From the NCBI GenBank assembly GCA_016868775.1, contig VGFT01000007.1, forward strand, positions 59,554 through 123,553: a stretch of DNA of 64,000 nucleotides, read 5' to 3'. This document shows positions 27,498-36,379 of this stretch, piece by piece. Position 1 is the first letter of the stretch. Each line of letters begins with the position of its first letter. The translations under genes were made by a program, and so were the position numbers. Below the pieces are notes generated by a model. That model worked only from the letters and a program-made list of their open reading frames with translations, was not told the DNA's origin and made no database searches. Origin of the DNA: Bacteroidota bacterium (GTDB lineage: Bacteria > Bacteroidota > Bacteroidia > Chitinophagales > Chitinophagaceae).

Positions 27498-28603
27498 AAA
27501 AGATCCTTTTTGTATTTGGAACTCGGCCGGAGGCAATAAAAATGGCTCCGCTTATCCATGCCTTTCAGGAGCAAGGAGCCTTTGAAGTAAAGGTTTGTTT
27601 AACGGGACAACACCGGGAGATGCTCGATCCGGTGCTATCTTTTTTCTCCATTCGGGCCGATTACGATCTTCAGCTGATGCAGCCGGGGCAAGACTTACCG
27701 GGATTGACGGCACGTGCCATCAGCGCATTGCAAACGGTCATGCAAGAAGTTTCGCCCCAATTGGTGCTTGTTCAAGGCGATACGACTTCTGCTTTTGTAG
27801 GGGCGTTGGTAGCTTTTTATAATCAGATACCGGTTGGACACGTGGAGGCCGGATTGCGGAGTGGACAAAAATACTCACCCTTCCCCGAGGAGCTAAATCG
27901 AAAAATGGCAGGGGTGCTGGCTGATTTTCATTTTGCCCCCACCGATAAAGCAGAGCAGAATCTTCGTGCTGAGAATATTCAGGGAAAAATTTTTATTACC
28001 GGGAATACGGTTATTGATGCCTTGCAATGGGGATTGCAAAAGGTCCGACAAGAATCCCAGCGGGCCCAGCATTTTTCTTTTTTGAATCCCGCCGATCGAG
28101 TCGTTCTGATCACCGGTCATAGACGCGAGAGTTTCGGAGCAGCTTTTGAGAACATTTGTCGGGTCATCGCTCAATTGGCCAATGAACATCCATCGGTTCA
28201 GTGGATCTACCCCGTTCATCTGAATCCGGAGGTACAGCGGCCGGTTCATACAATCTTAAGCGGACTCCCCAATGTGCATTTGCTAAAGCCGGTTGATTAC
28301 CCGGAGATGATCTGGTTGCTGGATCGGTGCGATCTGGTACTGACCGATTCCGGAGGTATTCAGGAAGAAGCTCCATCCTTGGCTAAACCTGTATTGGTGA
28401 TGCGAGACGTGACGGAACGAACCGAGGGAATCGAGGCCGGTACGGCACGGTTGGTGGGGACTCGTCCTTACCAAATTCATCAGGAAACCACTCGTTTATT
28501 ATTGGATGCCGAGGCGTATTTGGAAATGTCTAAGGCGGTCAACCCCTATGGCGACGGACAGGCTGCCCGTCGCATCGTTCAAATTATTCGGGAACATCTA
28601 TGA
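27494..28603 (+). CDS. wecB: UDP-N-acetylglucosamine 2-epimerase (non-hydrolysing)
   Basis: A 369-aa enzyme starting at TTG inside the TTGA overlap with the previous gene. It has the WecB hallmarks FGTRPEAIKMAPL, VQGDTTSAFVGAL, HVEAGLRSGQK, TGHRRESFG and LTDSGGIQEEAP in family order and length. It interconverts UDP-GlcNAc and UDP-ManNAc. This suggests ManNAc or a ManNAc derivative in the glycan. No wecC-type dehydrogenase is in the cluster. Confidence 0.95.
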   Translation: MKKILFVFGTRPEAIKMAPLIHAFQEQGAFEVKVCLTGQHREMLDPVLSFFSIRADYDLQLMQPGQDLPGLTARAISALQTVMQEVSPQLVLVQGDTTSAFVGALVAFYNQIPVGHVEAGLRSGQKYSPFPEELNRKMAGVLADFHFAPTDKAEQNLRAENIQGKIFITGNTVIDALQWGLQKVRQESQRAQHFSFLNPADRVVLITGHRRESFGAAFENICRVIAQLANEHPSVQWIYPVHLNPEVQRPVHTILSGLPNVHLLKPVDYPEMIWLLDRCDLVLTDSGGIQEEAPSLAKPVLVMRDVTERTEGIEAGTARLVGTRPYQIHQETTRLLLDAEAYLEMSKAVNPYGDGQAARRIVQIIREHL

Positions 28604-29541
28604 CTCCACTGGTATCGATCATATTGCCCACCTACAACGGCGAGCGGTATCTTGCTCAGTCGATCGAGAGTTGTCTGGCGCAAACATTCCTTCATTGGGA
28701 GTTGATCTTAGTGGATGATTGCTCTACCGATCATACGCCCGAGATCATTGGTCACTACCAGGATCGCGATGCACGAATCCGCTCCATTCGGAATGAACGA
28801 AACCTCAAATTGCCCCTTTCACTCAATGCCGGATCGGAGCGGGCAGTGGGGAAGTATCTTACCTGGACATCCGACGACAATCGCTATGCCCCGGAAGCGA
28901 TCCAGACACTTTTTGATGCACTGGAATCCGACGCAGCGATTGGGTTGGTTTATACCGATTATACGTTGATCAATGAATCCGGAAATCAGGTGGGCAGCAA
29001 GCATTTTGGAGACATTCGGGATAGTCGGGTTACGTGGAAGGGTTGCGGAGCCTGTTTTTTATACCGGGCAGAGATCCACCATCAACTCAAGGGGTACGAC
29101 CCTTCTGCATTTTTGATTGAAGACTATGATTTCTTTCTTCGTGCCTCTTTGATTACCTCCTTTGTGTATTTGCCAAGAACCGATCTCTATTTTTACCGAT
29201 ATCACCCCGGGTCACTTACCTCTCTTTACGGATTTTATAACCTTGATTTGCAGAAGATCGTCATCGAAAGGCAGTTGCCTCGTTTGTTGGAACAAAGTAC
29301 GGATGCCGATCGGGCACGTTGGTTGCGAAAGTTTGCCGTGTATTATGGAGCGCAGAAAGGAAACGCGAGCCGGATGCTGCATTATCTGGTTTTGTTATGT
29401 CGAGCGTCGATCGGGCAGGGGCTGCTAACGACCCTTTACATTCCGCTCAAGCGGATACAGATAAGTTTTTTCATTTACACTCGGTTGCTTCTGGCTTTGT
29501 TTCGGGGACTGTTTTCGAATTGGAACGCATCAAATGAATGA
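28600..29541 (+). CDS. GT2-family glycosyltransferase
   Basis: A 313-aa GT-A enzyme. It has SIILPTYNGERYLAQSIESCLAQT at the N-terminus in short conserved blocks, VDDCSTDHTPEI for the nucleotide site and a DDN motif near residue 89 (SDDNRYAP). IEDYDFFLRA, near residue 172, holds the acceptor-side acidic residues. The last 50 residues are hydrophobic and may touch the membrane. Its ATG overlaps the wecB stop (ATGA). The sugar and the acceptor cannot be told. Confidence 0.88.
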   Translation: MTPLVSIILPTYNGERYLAQSIESCLAQTFLHWELILVDDCSTDHTPEIIGHYQDRDARIRSIRNERNLKLPLSLNAGSERAVGKYLTWTSDDNRYAPEAIQTLFDALESDAAIGLVYTDYTLINESGNQVGSKHFGDIRDSRVTWKGCGACFLYRAEIHHQLKGYDPSAFLIEDYDFFLRASLITSFVYLPRTDLYFYRYHPGSLTSLYGFYNLDLQKIVIERQLPRLLEQSTDADRARWLRKFAVYYGAQKGNASRMLHYLVLLCRASIGQGLLTTLYIPLKRIQISFFIYTRLLLALFRGLFSNWNASNE

Positions 29542-29547
29542 TCGCAG

Positions 29548-30429
29548 ATGGTCTCCGTTATAATCATAAACTACAATACATTCAGCCTGACCTCAGCCTG
29601 TTTGCGAAGCATTTATCGATTTACGCAAGGTGTTCCATTTGAGGTAATCTTAGTCGACAATGCCTCCACCGAATGCGACCCGGCAGCATTCTTAAATGAA
29701 TTCCCGGAAATCAAGCTTCTGCGCAGCGACAAGAATCTGGGGTTTGCCGGGGGAAATAACCTGGGAATCCAGCAGTCTGACGGCGAGCACATCTTATTGC
29801 TGAACAGCGATACCGAGTTGAAAGAGGACAGCATTGCCATTGTACATCGGTCCTTCTCGACGAACAAGGATATTGGATTTGTGGGTTGTCGGATGGAATT
29901 TCCTAATGGGGAAGTTCAGTATACCGCTCGCCGGTTTCGATCTCTTTCCTGGGAGCTTATGGATCTGTTTCGATTCATACCGGCGTTGATGCCGGCCGAG
30001 AAACGGGCGGAACGAATGCTCGGAAAATATTTTCGGCACGACCGCTCCCTTTCGTGTGACTGGCTAAATGGTGCCTTTTTGTTGTTCGAGCGACGCTTGC
30101 TGGATCAATTTCCGAGGCAGAAATTGGATGATCGATTTTTTATGTACGCAGAGGATCAGCTTTGGTGCGAGCAGGCGATTGAACTAGGACGCCATAATTA
30201 TTTTATCGCTGATACCACAATCGTACATGTCAACAGCGGCAGCAGTTCTATACGAAAGCAATTATCGAATCGTCAATCCATGTTCCGTCACGAATTGTCC
30301 ATTCTGAAACGCCGAAAAGGGGTTGGCGTATACTATATTCTTTTTGTGATGGTATTTGGGTTCAAAGAATACACTCGAAATGGCATCAAGTGGTTGTACT
30401 ATCAGCTAACGGGTCGTTTGATCCGTTAA
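29548..30429 (+). CDS. GT2-family glycosyltransferase (rhamnosyltransferase-like)
   Basis: A 293-aa GT-A enzyme. It has VSVIIINYNTFSLTSACLRSI at the N-terminus, here in conserved pieces IIINYNT and ILVDNAST. LLLNSDTELKEDS holds the DxD-like metal site, and DDRFFMYAEDQLWCEQA holds the acidic catalytic region. This subgroup (WbbL-like) often adds rhamnose or related deoxysugars. It starts 6 nt after the preceding GT2 gene. Its 3' end overlaps that of the convergent GT4 gene by 24 nt. Confidence 0.87.
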   Translation: MVSVIIINYNTFSLTSACLRSIYRFTQGVPFEVILVDNASTECDPAAFLNEFPEIKLLRSDKNLGFAGGNNLGIQQSDGEHILLLNSDTELKEDSIAIVHRSFSTNKDIGFVGCRMEFPNGEVQYTARRFRSLSWELMDLFRFIPALMPAEKRAERMLGKYFRHDRSLSCDWLNGAFLLFERRLLDQFPRQKLDDRFFMYAEDQLWCEQAIELGRHNYFIADTTIVHVNSGSSSIRKQLSNRQSMFRHELSILKRRKGVGVYYILFVMVFGFKEYTRNGIKWLYYQLTGRLIR

Positions 30430-31533
30430 TTGCCGGATAATTTTTTGGATGATATTTCCCCAGTAGTAGGTTTGGTAATATGCCTCGGGGGTAACGGTTT
30501 CTCGGCTTGCCTCATTTTCTATTAAGTGAACGAATTGTTCCCAGTCTTGGTCGGGTGCTATTTGCAATTTATTTCCGCAGGCATCTGCCTCAATTCCGAT
30601 GGCACCCGTTTGAGTGGAGATGACCGTTGTGCCCAGTCCGATCGCTTCTACCATTTTTGATTTGACACCGCCTCCGCTTTTTATGGGATTCAGAAAAACA
30701 TCGGCTGCTTTGAAATACGTTTCAATGTCCTCCACAAATCCGGCATAGAGGATATGTTGCGATTGATAAGCTGCCAGGTTGTTGTAGGGTGTGGGTAAAT
30801 TTTTTCCGCAAACGATCAGGCGGTACGGGTGGGAAGAGTGTTGGAGCAGCCGTGGGTTGATGTGCTGAAGGATGTCATCCAATGCCTGTTGATTTGGGCC
30901 ATAATTCAGAAGCCCATTAAACAGCAGGATTTTGGTCCCGGGTGCGATCTGGTGTCTTCCTTCAATGATCTGACGGCAAATGCTACGGTCGGTCGGTGGT
31001 TGCTGCTGTGCAACACCGATGGGCAGCACGTCGCAATGATCCGGATTCAACTTCCATGCGTTTATGCCTTCTGCCCGGTCGCTGGCAGAGATAAAATAGT
31101 TAAGGTCCGCTTTTTTCAGGCAGGCGCCTTCGTACAGACGTAGGATCGGCCACCACCATTTTCCGGTAGATCGGAAGCGTTGAAATTCGATGTTGTGGCT
31201 GTGCACAATGGTAAAGAGCCTGAATTTTTTTTGGATGAGCCGATTTAGCCAGAAGTAGTAGGGGTGTATCCAAAGTACGGCGTCGAATTGCTCCGCGCTG
31301 ATCAATTTACTCAGTCGGAAAAACAATCGAATATGTAGGTAGCGCCAAAAGGGATCGGGAAGCCAACGGTGAAGTGTATATCCTTGGGCAAGACTCGCAT
31401 CGTTTTTTTGGGTACTGACTACGGTAACGGATAGTTCTTTGGAAAGGTGATGCAGGAACTGAGCAATGGTTTTTTGTCCCCCGGAAAACGCAGGCAAATA
31501 TGAATAAGGCGCTATGACCAGCAGGCGTTTCAT
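30406..31533 (-). CDS. GT4-family glycosyltransferase
   Basis: A 375-aa GT-B enzyme with an N-terminal acceptor domain (LLVIAPYSYLPAFSGGQKT). Its C-terminal donor domain has ILLFNGLLNYGPNQQALDDI, FVEDIETYFKAADVFLNPIKSGGGVKSKMVEAI and TTVISTQTGAIG in pieces typical of this family. Lies on the minus strand and converges on the GT2 gene with a 24-nt overlap. Its start overlaps the stop of the YfhO-like gene (ATGA), so it shares that gene's transcript. Confidence 0.87.
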   Translation of the reverse strand: MKRLLVIAPYSYLPAFSGGQKTIAQFLHHLSKELSVTVVSTQKNDASLAQGYTLHRWLPDPFWRYLHIRLFFRLSKLISAEQFDAVLWIHPYYFWLNRLIQKKFRLFTIVHSHNIEFQRFRSTGKWWWPILRLYEGACLKKADLNYFISASDRAEGINAWKLNPDHCDVLPIGVAQQQPPTDRSICRQIIEGRHQIAPGTKILLFNGLLNYGPNQQALDDILQHINPRLLQHSSHPYRLIVCGKNLPTPYNNLAAYQSQHILYAGFVEDIETYFKAADVFLNPIKSGGGVKSKMVEAIGLGTTVISTQTGAIGIEADACGNKLQIAPDQDWEQFVHLIENEASRETVTPEAYYQTYYWGNIIQKIIRQLTDQTTR

Positions 31534-33998
31534 GCCTCTTTTTCGGGCTGCGATGATTTCCAGGCCATAAATAAACTTCCCAGTACGATCAACAAGATCA
31601 AGGCCGAGCTTGCATATCCGATCTGGTTGCCCTTGGTGAAGGATTCGGGTTCAAATATGAATTGGATCTCGTGTTTCCCGGCCGGTACGGGCAGTCCCCT
31701 CAGCACATAATTGGTTTTGTAGTGCTCGGCTGGTTTTCCGTCGATATACGCATTCCATCCTTTTGGATAGTAGATCTCGCTGAACACGGCAAACTGTGGC
31801 TGTGTTGATTCAAATGCGTAAGTGAGCGTATCGTTGTCGAAGCGGGTCAGTCCGATGCGGGCAGTAGAGTCGTCAGTGGTTGTAGCAGCAAGGAGTTTCT
31901 TAGGGTCCGAAATTTCGGCAATGGCCGACTCGCGCAGGTTCATTTTGCCGATAGATTGAAGTGCCTGTACCGGATCGCTGGTGGTCTGAATATTTTTTAC
32001 GAGCCAGGCGGGACCCATCGCAGTGGGACGAAGGATGGCCGAATCAACATTTTGCTGTAAAATATATTTCGTATCGAGCATATCGAGCACCTGATTGTTT
32101 ATGCTGTCGGACAAGTATCGGTCAATCAGGTCCTGATAGATCCGAAGTTTAGCCGGGTGATAGCCTCCGATGGAGCGATGGAAGTAGGAGGTGCGCGATT
32201 CGTTGTATGGATTGCCCAGGAGGTTAAAAACACGGTAATGCGGATCGGTGTCGGCTTTAATTTTTTGATCGATCGGCGAAGCACTGAAATTTTCAGATTC
32301 ATAGGTGCTACTTTCTACATACGCCTCCTCATCCAAGTATTTTTTTCCTACCATAAACAAATCGATGGTGGATGCAAGCGCTAACAGGCTGATTATCCAG
32401 ATGGGTTTGAGCCATTTTTTTGAAAATAGAAAAAGCGATCCAGCCACCAGCACAGAAAATCCGGCGAATCGCAAAAGCTGCTCCATGTACTTATCTTCTC
32501 GATCTGCTTTGAGGCCGGCGACAATTAATTGATTGATCTCTTTTGAGCCGGATGGATCAATGGCGAAATTCATCACCTGTTCATCGAAAGGAGCACCGTA
32601 ATCCATGAATAATCCGAGTCCGAGTAAAAAGATCACTGTTCCTCCGATGACATACAAGACGGTTTTAAATTGTTTTTTGATCTCTTCGGGGGAGCTCTTG
32701 ATTAATATTTGGTGAAGGGCCAGTACGGCAACTAAGGGGAAGGTGAACTCCACTATAGTCAGGGACATAGATGGTGCCCGGAACTTGTTGTAAAAAGGGA
32801 GATTCTCAAATAAAAATTCGTTGAGGGAGGGGAAATATTTTCCCCAGGATAAAAGGGTGCCGAAAACGGACGTTGCCAGCAGTCCCCAGCGAATCGGAGA
32901 TTTGATCAGGGCAAAGCCGATCAGTGCCAGCAGACAGGTGATGACGCCAACATAGGGCGGTCCCGAAGTGCCCTCCACAATACCACCCCAGTATCGGGGC
33001 ATCTGAGAGGCGATTTGCAGGGCATTGCTTTCGGGTATGCCTCTCTCTGTAAGTTTCGTAATTACTTTAGAGTCTTCAACAAGGGGTTCACTACTGCTGC
33101 TTCCAAAAGCATCCGGCATTGCCAACACGACCGTTTCGGCTTTTCCCAAGCTGTAGCGAGAGGCGTAGTCATAGTCCAGTCCGGTTGTTTTTATTTTGCT
33201 AACGGCATTGCCTTTGATCTCGATGTTTTTTCCTCCCCGCATGGTGTATTGGGAATATTCTGAGGTGGTCATTAAGTTTAGGGCATTACCGGCAAGTCCG
33301 ACCAGACCCGCAATAATCCCAATAGCCAATACCTTTCCCAGGTGCTTCCATTCTTTGTTTTTTATCCAGCAGGTCAGGTATGCAAAGAAGATTCCTACAG
33401 CGATCAAAATGGCATAGTAGGTGATCTGAAAGTGGTTTACGGCTATTTGCTGGAAGATGCCAAAGGTGGTGAGGCCGATGCCCAGCCAGTAGCGTTTTTG
33501 AAAAAGTGCCAGAATGCCTGCGAACATTAGGGGCAAGAAGGCCAGTGCCAGCATTTTGGATTCATGACCGGCGCCGATGATGATTGGATTGTAGGTGGAT
33601 AGCATGTAGGCGAGTCCGCCGAACAATCCGATCCAGGGGGACAGTCCCATCACCACGCACAGTATGTAGAAGCAGAGTGCTGCAAGAAATAGGAAATTGA
33701 TCGGTTTGGGCAATCCCAGGGAGAGAATCTTGGTGAAGTTGGGAAGCAGGCTATCGCCTTCCATCGCTACCTGATAATTGGGCATTCCGCTGAACAGGTG
33801 CGTGTTCCATAGCGGAAAATGGCCATTTTTTTCTTTGTATTCGAAGGAATTTTGAGCCATTCCTTTCCAGCCAACGATGTCGCCCTGATTCAGAACTTGT
33901 CCGTCGAGTACGGGTTTGCAAAAAACAACAGCAACTAGCAAAAAGCAAACTATGACGATTCCGTGAGGGATGAGTTTTTTTAGGGGGAAGCGGGGCAT
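31530..33998 (-). CDS. YfhO-family polytopic membrane protein
   Basis: An 822-aa protein with an N-terminal helix, then about eleven more membrane helices up to residue 560, with one last helix near 795-812. A large extracytoplasmic domain lies between. Typical points are the GDIVGWKGM loop after helix 1 and the C-terminal beta-domain with FSEIYYPKGWNAYIDG. YfhO is a GT-C-like family; characterised members glycosylate lipoteichoic acid. Here it probably works on a lipid-linked glycan from the adjacent cluster, but this is inference. First gene of a two-gene minus-strand unit with the GT4 gene. Confidence 0.85.
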   Translation of the reverse strand: MPRFPLKKLIPHGIVIVCFLLVAVVFCKPVLDGQVLNQGDIVGWKGMAQNSFEYKEKNGHFPLWNTHLFSGMPNYQVAMEGDSLLPNFTKILSLGLPKPINFLFLAALCFYILCVVMGLSPWIGLFGGLAYMLSTYNPIIIGAGHESKMLALAFLPLMFAGILALFQKRYWLGIGLTTFGIFQQIAVNHFQITYYAILIAVGIFFAYLTCWIKNKEWKHLGKVLAIGIIAGLVGLAGNALNLMTTSEYSQYTMRGGKNIEIKGNAVSKIKTTGLDYDYASRYSLGKAETVVLAMPDAFGSSSSEPLVEDSKVITKLTERGIPESNALQIASQMPRYWGGIVEGTSGPPYVGVITCLLALIGFALIKSPIRWGLLATSVFGTLLSWGKYFPSLNEFLFENLPFYNKFRAPSMSLTIVEFTFPLVAVLALHQILIKSSPEEIKKQFKTVLYVIGGTVIFLLGLGLFMDYGAPFDEQVMNFAIDPSGSKEINQLIVAGLKADREDKYMEQLLRFAGFSVLVAGSLFLFSKKWLKPIWIISLLALASTIDLFMVGKKYLDEEAYVESSTYESENFSASPIDQKIKADTDPHYRVFNLLGNPYNESRTSYFHRSIGGYHPAKLRIYQDLIDRYLSDSINNQVLDMLDTKYILQQNVDSAILRPTAMGPAWLVKNIQTTSDPVQALQSIGKMNLRESAIAEISDPKKLLAATTTDDSTARIGLTRFDNDTLTYAFESTQPQFAVFSEIYYPKGWNAYIDGKPAEHYKTNYVLRGLPVPAGKHEIQFIFEPESFTKGNQIGYASSALILLIVLGSLFMAWKSSQPEKEA

Positions 33999-34050
33999 AC
34001 GGGTGAATTTGAGTCGACAAATTAATGCTTATTTTAGCCATCTCCTTACC

Positions 34051-34359
34051 ATGTTTTCGCTTTTCTTTTTTGCCCGACTAACCTTTTTGACCGGACTCTT
34101 TTTTGGAGCCTCGTGGGGGCTACTTCTTGTCGATCACGACCTCCCGACGAATCTGGTTTCTACCCTGCTTACGATCGGGTTCGGTATGGGAGCGGTCTTA
34201 TTTCCTTCCTTTGCCCTGGTCGTAGGTATATCCGCTTTAAGGGGCAAGCTCCGAAAACAAATGCTTCCTCGCTGGTTGATCCTTTCCAATCTGATCTGGT
34301 TCGTACTATTCATCATCTTTATACTCTTTCTAAATGGTCCATACTATCATCAGCCATAA
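34051..34359 (+). CDS. small membrane protein of unknown function
   Basis: A 102-aa protein with three predicted helices (about 5-25, 32-60 and 75-97) and short basic loops (RGKLRKQMLPR). I do not recognise a family. The ATG at 34051 is chosen over an in-frame ATG at 33970, because the latter lies within the divergent YfhO-like gene. A -7-like box TATTTTAG lies at 34030-34037. Its 3' end overlaps the next gene by 26 nt, so the two should be co-translated. Confidence 0.55.
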   Translation: MFSLFFFARLTFLTGLFFGASWGLLLVDHDLPTNLVSTLLTIGFGMGAVLFPSFALVVGISALRGKLRKQMLPRWLILSNLIWFVLFIIFILFLNGPYYHQP

Positions 34360-35134
34360 ATCCACTCGTTTATTCCTGATCCTTTCGGGATTTTTTGTAG
34401 CCAACGCGCTCATCGCCGAGATCATCGGCGTCAAGATCTTTTCGCTCGAGAAAACGATGGGATTTGCGCCTCTGGGGATCCAGCTTTTTGGAGAAACACT
34501 AGATGTTAATCTAACAGCCGGGGTCTTGCTATGGCCGGTTGTTTTTATCATGACCGACATTATTAACGAATATTATGGGATGCGGGGCGTACGCTTTCTT
34601 TCTTGGTTGACGGCCGGACTGATCGCATTTGCCTTTTTGATTTTCATGGGAGCGATGTGGCTGACACCGGCTGATTTTTTTGTGACCAGCAAGCAGGGGA
34701 GTGGTATATCAAACATGCAGGAGGCCTACCGGGCAGTGCTGGGTCAAGGAGGGTTTATCATCATCGGATCGCTGACCGCATTTATTTTGGGACAGCTGAT
34801 CGATGTCTTTGTCTTCCATAAGATCAAAAAAGTTACGGGCGAAAAAAACATTTGGCTTCGAGCTACCGGATCCACTCTGATCTCTCAGTTCATCGACTCC
34901 TTTGTGGTGCTGTTCATCGCCTTTTACGTGGGCACCCGTGTAAACCAACAAGGAGATGATTTTGTTTGGCCCATGAGTCTTTTTTTTGCCGTCGGTGTTG
35001 TGAATTACATTTATAAGTTTATGGTGGCGATCATACTTACCCCGGTGATCTATCTGGTACATCATTGGATTGAATCGTACCTAGGGGCGGAACTGGCAAC
35101 GGCGATGAAAAAATCTGCCATGGCCGACGAGTGA
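34334..35134 (+). CDS. queuosine precursor transporter (VUT/YhhQ family)
   Basis: A 266-aa membrane protein with about six helices. VUT-family motifs include FFVANALIAEIIGVKIF, VFIMTDIINEYYG and the late FIDSFVVLFIAFYVG. YhhQ imports preQ0/preQ1, precursors of the tRNA base queuosine. In Bacteroidota this family usually supplies queuine-type bases. No tgt or queA gene lies near. The start overlaps the end of the small membrane protein gene by 26 nt. Confidence 0.85.
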   Translation: MVHTIISHKSTRLFLILSGFFVANALIAEIIGVKIFSLEKTMGFAPLGIQLFGETLDVNLTAGVLLWPVVFIMTDIINEYYGMRGVRFLSWLTAGLIAFAFLIFMGAMWLTPADFFVTSKQGSGISNMQEAYRAVLGQGGFIIIGSLTAFILGQLIDVFVFHKIKKVTGEKNIWLRATGSTLISQFIDSFVVLFIAFYVGTRVNQQGDDFVWPMSLFFAVGVVNYIYKFMVAIILTPVIYLVHHWIESYLGAELATAMKKSAMADE

Positions 35135-35143
35135 TCAACTACT

Positions 35144-35602
35144 TCATTTTTTGAGTAGGGCAGCTACATGCTTATCGATGGGAAGTGAAACCGATTCGGC
35201 AGAAAAATCCGACCAATCGATAAGTCGGAACGATTCGATTTGTTGCGCGCTGGCATAAATTGCCAGTTGCTCGGTGTCGTAATCAAAGGGTTTTCCTCGT
35301 AACGGAACACGAATCGGCTCCAGGGCTTTTACTTGGTAATACACGGAGACGATCTGGAAATTGGGGTTGAAGGCCGATTGCTGAAAAAAATCAGTGGTAT
35401 AAAGATGATCCAATACTTCCACGCGGAGTTGCAATTCCTCTTGAAATTCCCGTTTGAGTCCATCTCGAAGTCCCTCACCGAACTCGAGTCCGCCACCCGG
35501 AAATTTCGTGTAATAATTCCCCCGGATGTATTCATCGCTGACCAGCACCTGCTGTTGTTCGTTGATCAGCAGGCCGTATACGCGTAAACTGATCTTACTC
35601 AT
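35144..35602 (-). CDS. Nudix hydrolase
   Basis: A 152-aa protein with the Nudix box in place: GGGLEFGEGLRDGLKREF followed by QEEL, matching G-x5-E-x7-RE-x2-EE-x-G apart from the last Gly. The box binds Mg2+ and cleaves nucleoside diphosphates linked to another group. The substrate cannot be told. Its start overlaps the dapF stop (ATGA), and it is the last gene of a three-gene minus-strand unit. Confidence 0.88.
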   Translation of the reverse strand: MSKISLRVYGLLINEQQQVLVSDEYIRGNYYTKFPGGGLEFGEGLRDGLKREFQEELQLRVEVLDHLYTTDFFQQSAFNPNFQIVSVYYQVKALEPIRVPLRGKPFDYDTEQLAIYASAQQIESFRLIDWSDFSAESVSLPIDKHVAALLKK

Positions 35603-36378
35603 TTTACATCCATTTCTGCCTCGAAAACTTTTTCAGCGGGACCAATCAAACTGATCTCCCGAAACTGTTCAAAATCCTTTGTCTGGTAACTTACTTGCAG
35701 GTCGCCTCCCCGGGTATGTATGTATGTTTCCCGAATGATTTGATCGGTCTGTGCGAGCACCAGCGCGCAGGCGGTTACTCCTGTGCCGCAGGAAAGTGTT
35801 TCGGCTTCTACGCCCCGTTCGAAGGTGCGCACCCGGACATGGCCCGGTTGATTCGTCCGTTCCATAAAATTCACATTCGTACCGCCCGGTGCGAACCGGG
35901 GATGATGACGAATCGCGTTGCCGATCGTGTGTACATCCAATGAATCCAATTGGGTTACGAGTTGAACCAGGTGCGGGGAGCCGGTATTCAGGAAAAATCC
36001 CTGATCGGCGACTTCGATTTGGCTTACATCATGCATTTGCAGGCGAATGTTTCCATCTGCAAGGATTTCGGCTTGGTGTGGGCCATCGCTGGCAATAAAG
36101 TCATAGTTCGTTTTGCGGATGCCGAGGTCATGGGCAAAACGAATGATGCATCGGCTGCCGTTGCCGCAAAGGCTGCCGGGTTTGCCATCTGCATTAAAAT
36201 AGGTCATCTGAAAATCGGCTTCGTTGCTGGTGTTCAGCAGCATGAGTCCGTCTGCACCAATGCCCAGGCGACGGTCGCACAGTTTGCGGATCTGAGAGGT
36301 GTTTAGCTGAAGTTGACCCGAGCGATTGTCGAGCAGAATGAAATCGTTTCCGGCTCCTTGGTACTTGTAGAAATGCAT
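35599..36378 (-). CDS. dapF: diaminopimelate epimerase
   Basis: A 259-aa pseudo-twofold enzyme. The first catalytic Cys lies in CGNGSRC (71-77) and the second in SCGTGVTAC (about 197-205). YQGAGNDFILLD and RRLGIGADG are the other family blocks. It converts LL- to meso-diaminopimelate for lysine and peptidoglycan. It sits 1 nt after the nucleoside phosphorylase gene and overlaps the Nudix gene. Confidence 0.97.
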   Translation of the reverse strand: MHFYKYQGAGNDFILLDNRSGQLQLNTSQIRKLCDRRLGIGADGLMLLNTSNEADFQMTYFNADGKPGSLCGNGSRCIIRFAHDLGIRKTNYDFIASDGPHQAEILADGNIRLQMHDVSQIEVADQGFFLNTGSPHLVQLVTQLDSLDVHTIGNAIRHHPRFAPGGTNVNFMERTNQPGHVRVRTFERGVEAETLSCGTGVTACALVLAQTDQIIRETYIHTRGGDLQVSYQTKDFEQFREISLIGPAEKVFEAEMDVK

Positions 36379-36379
36379 G

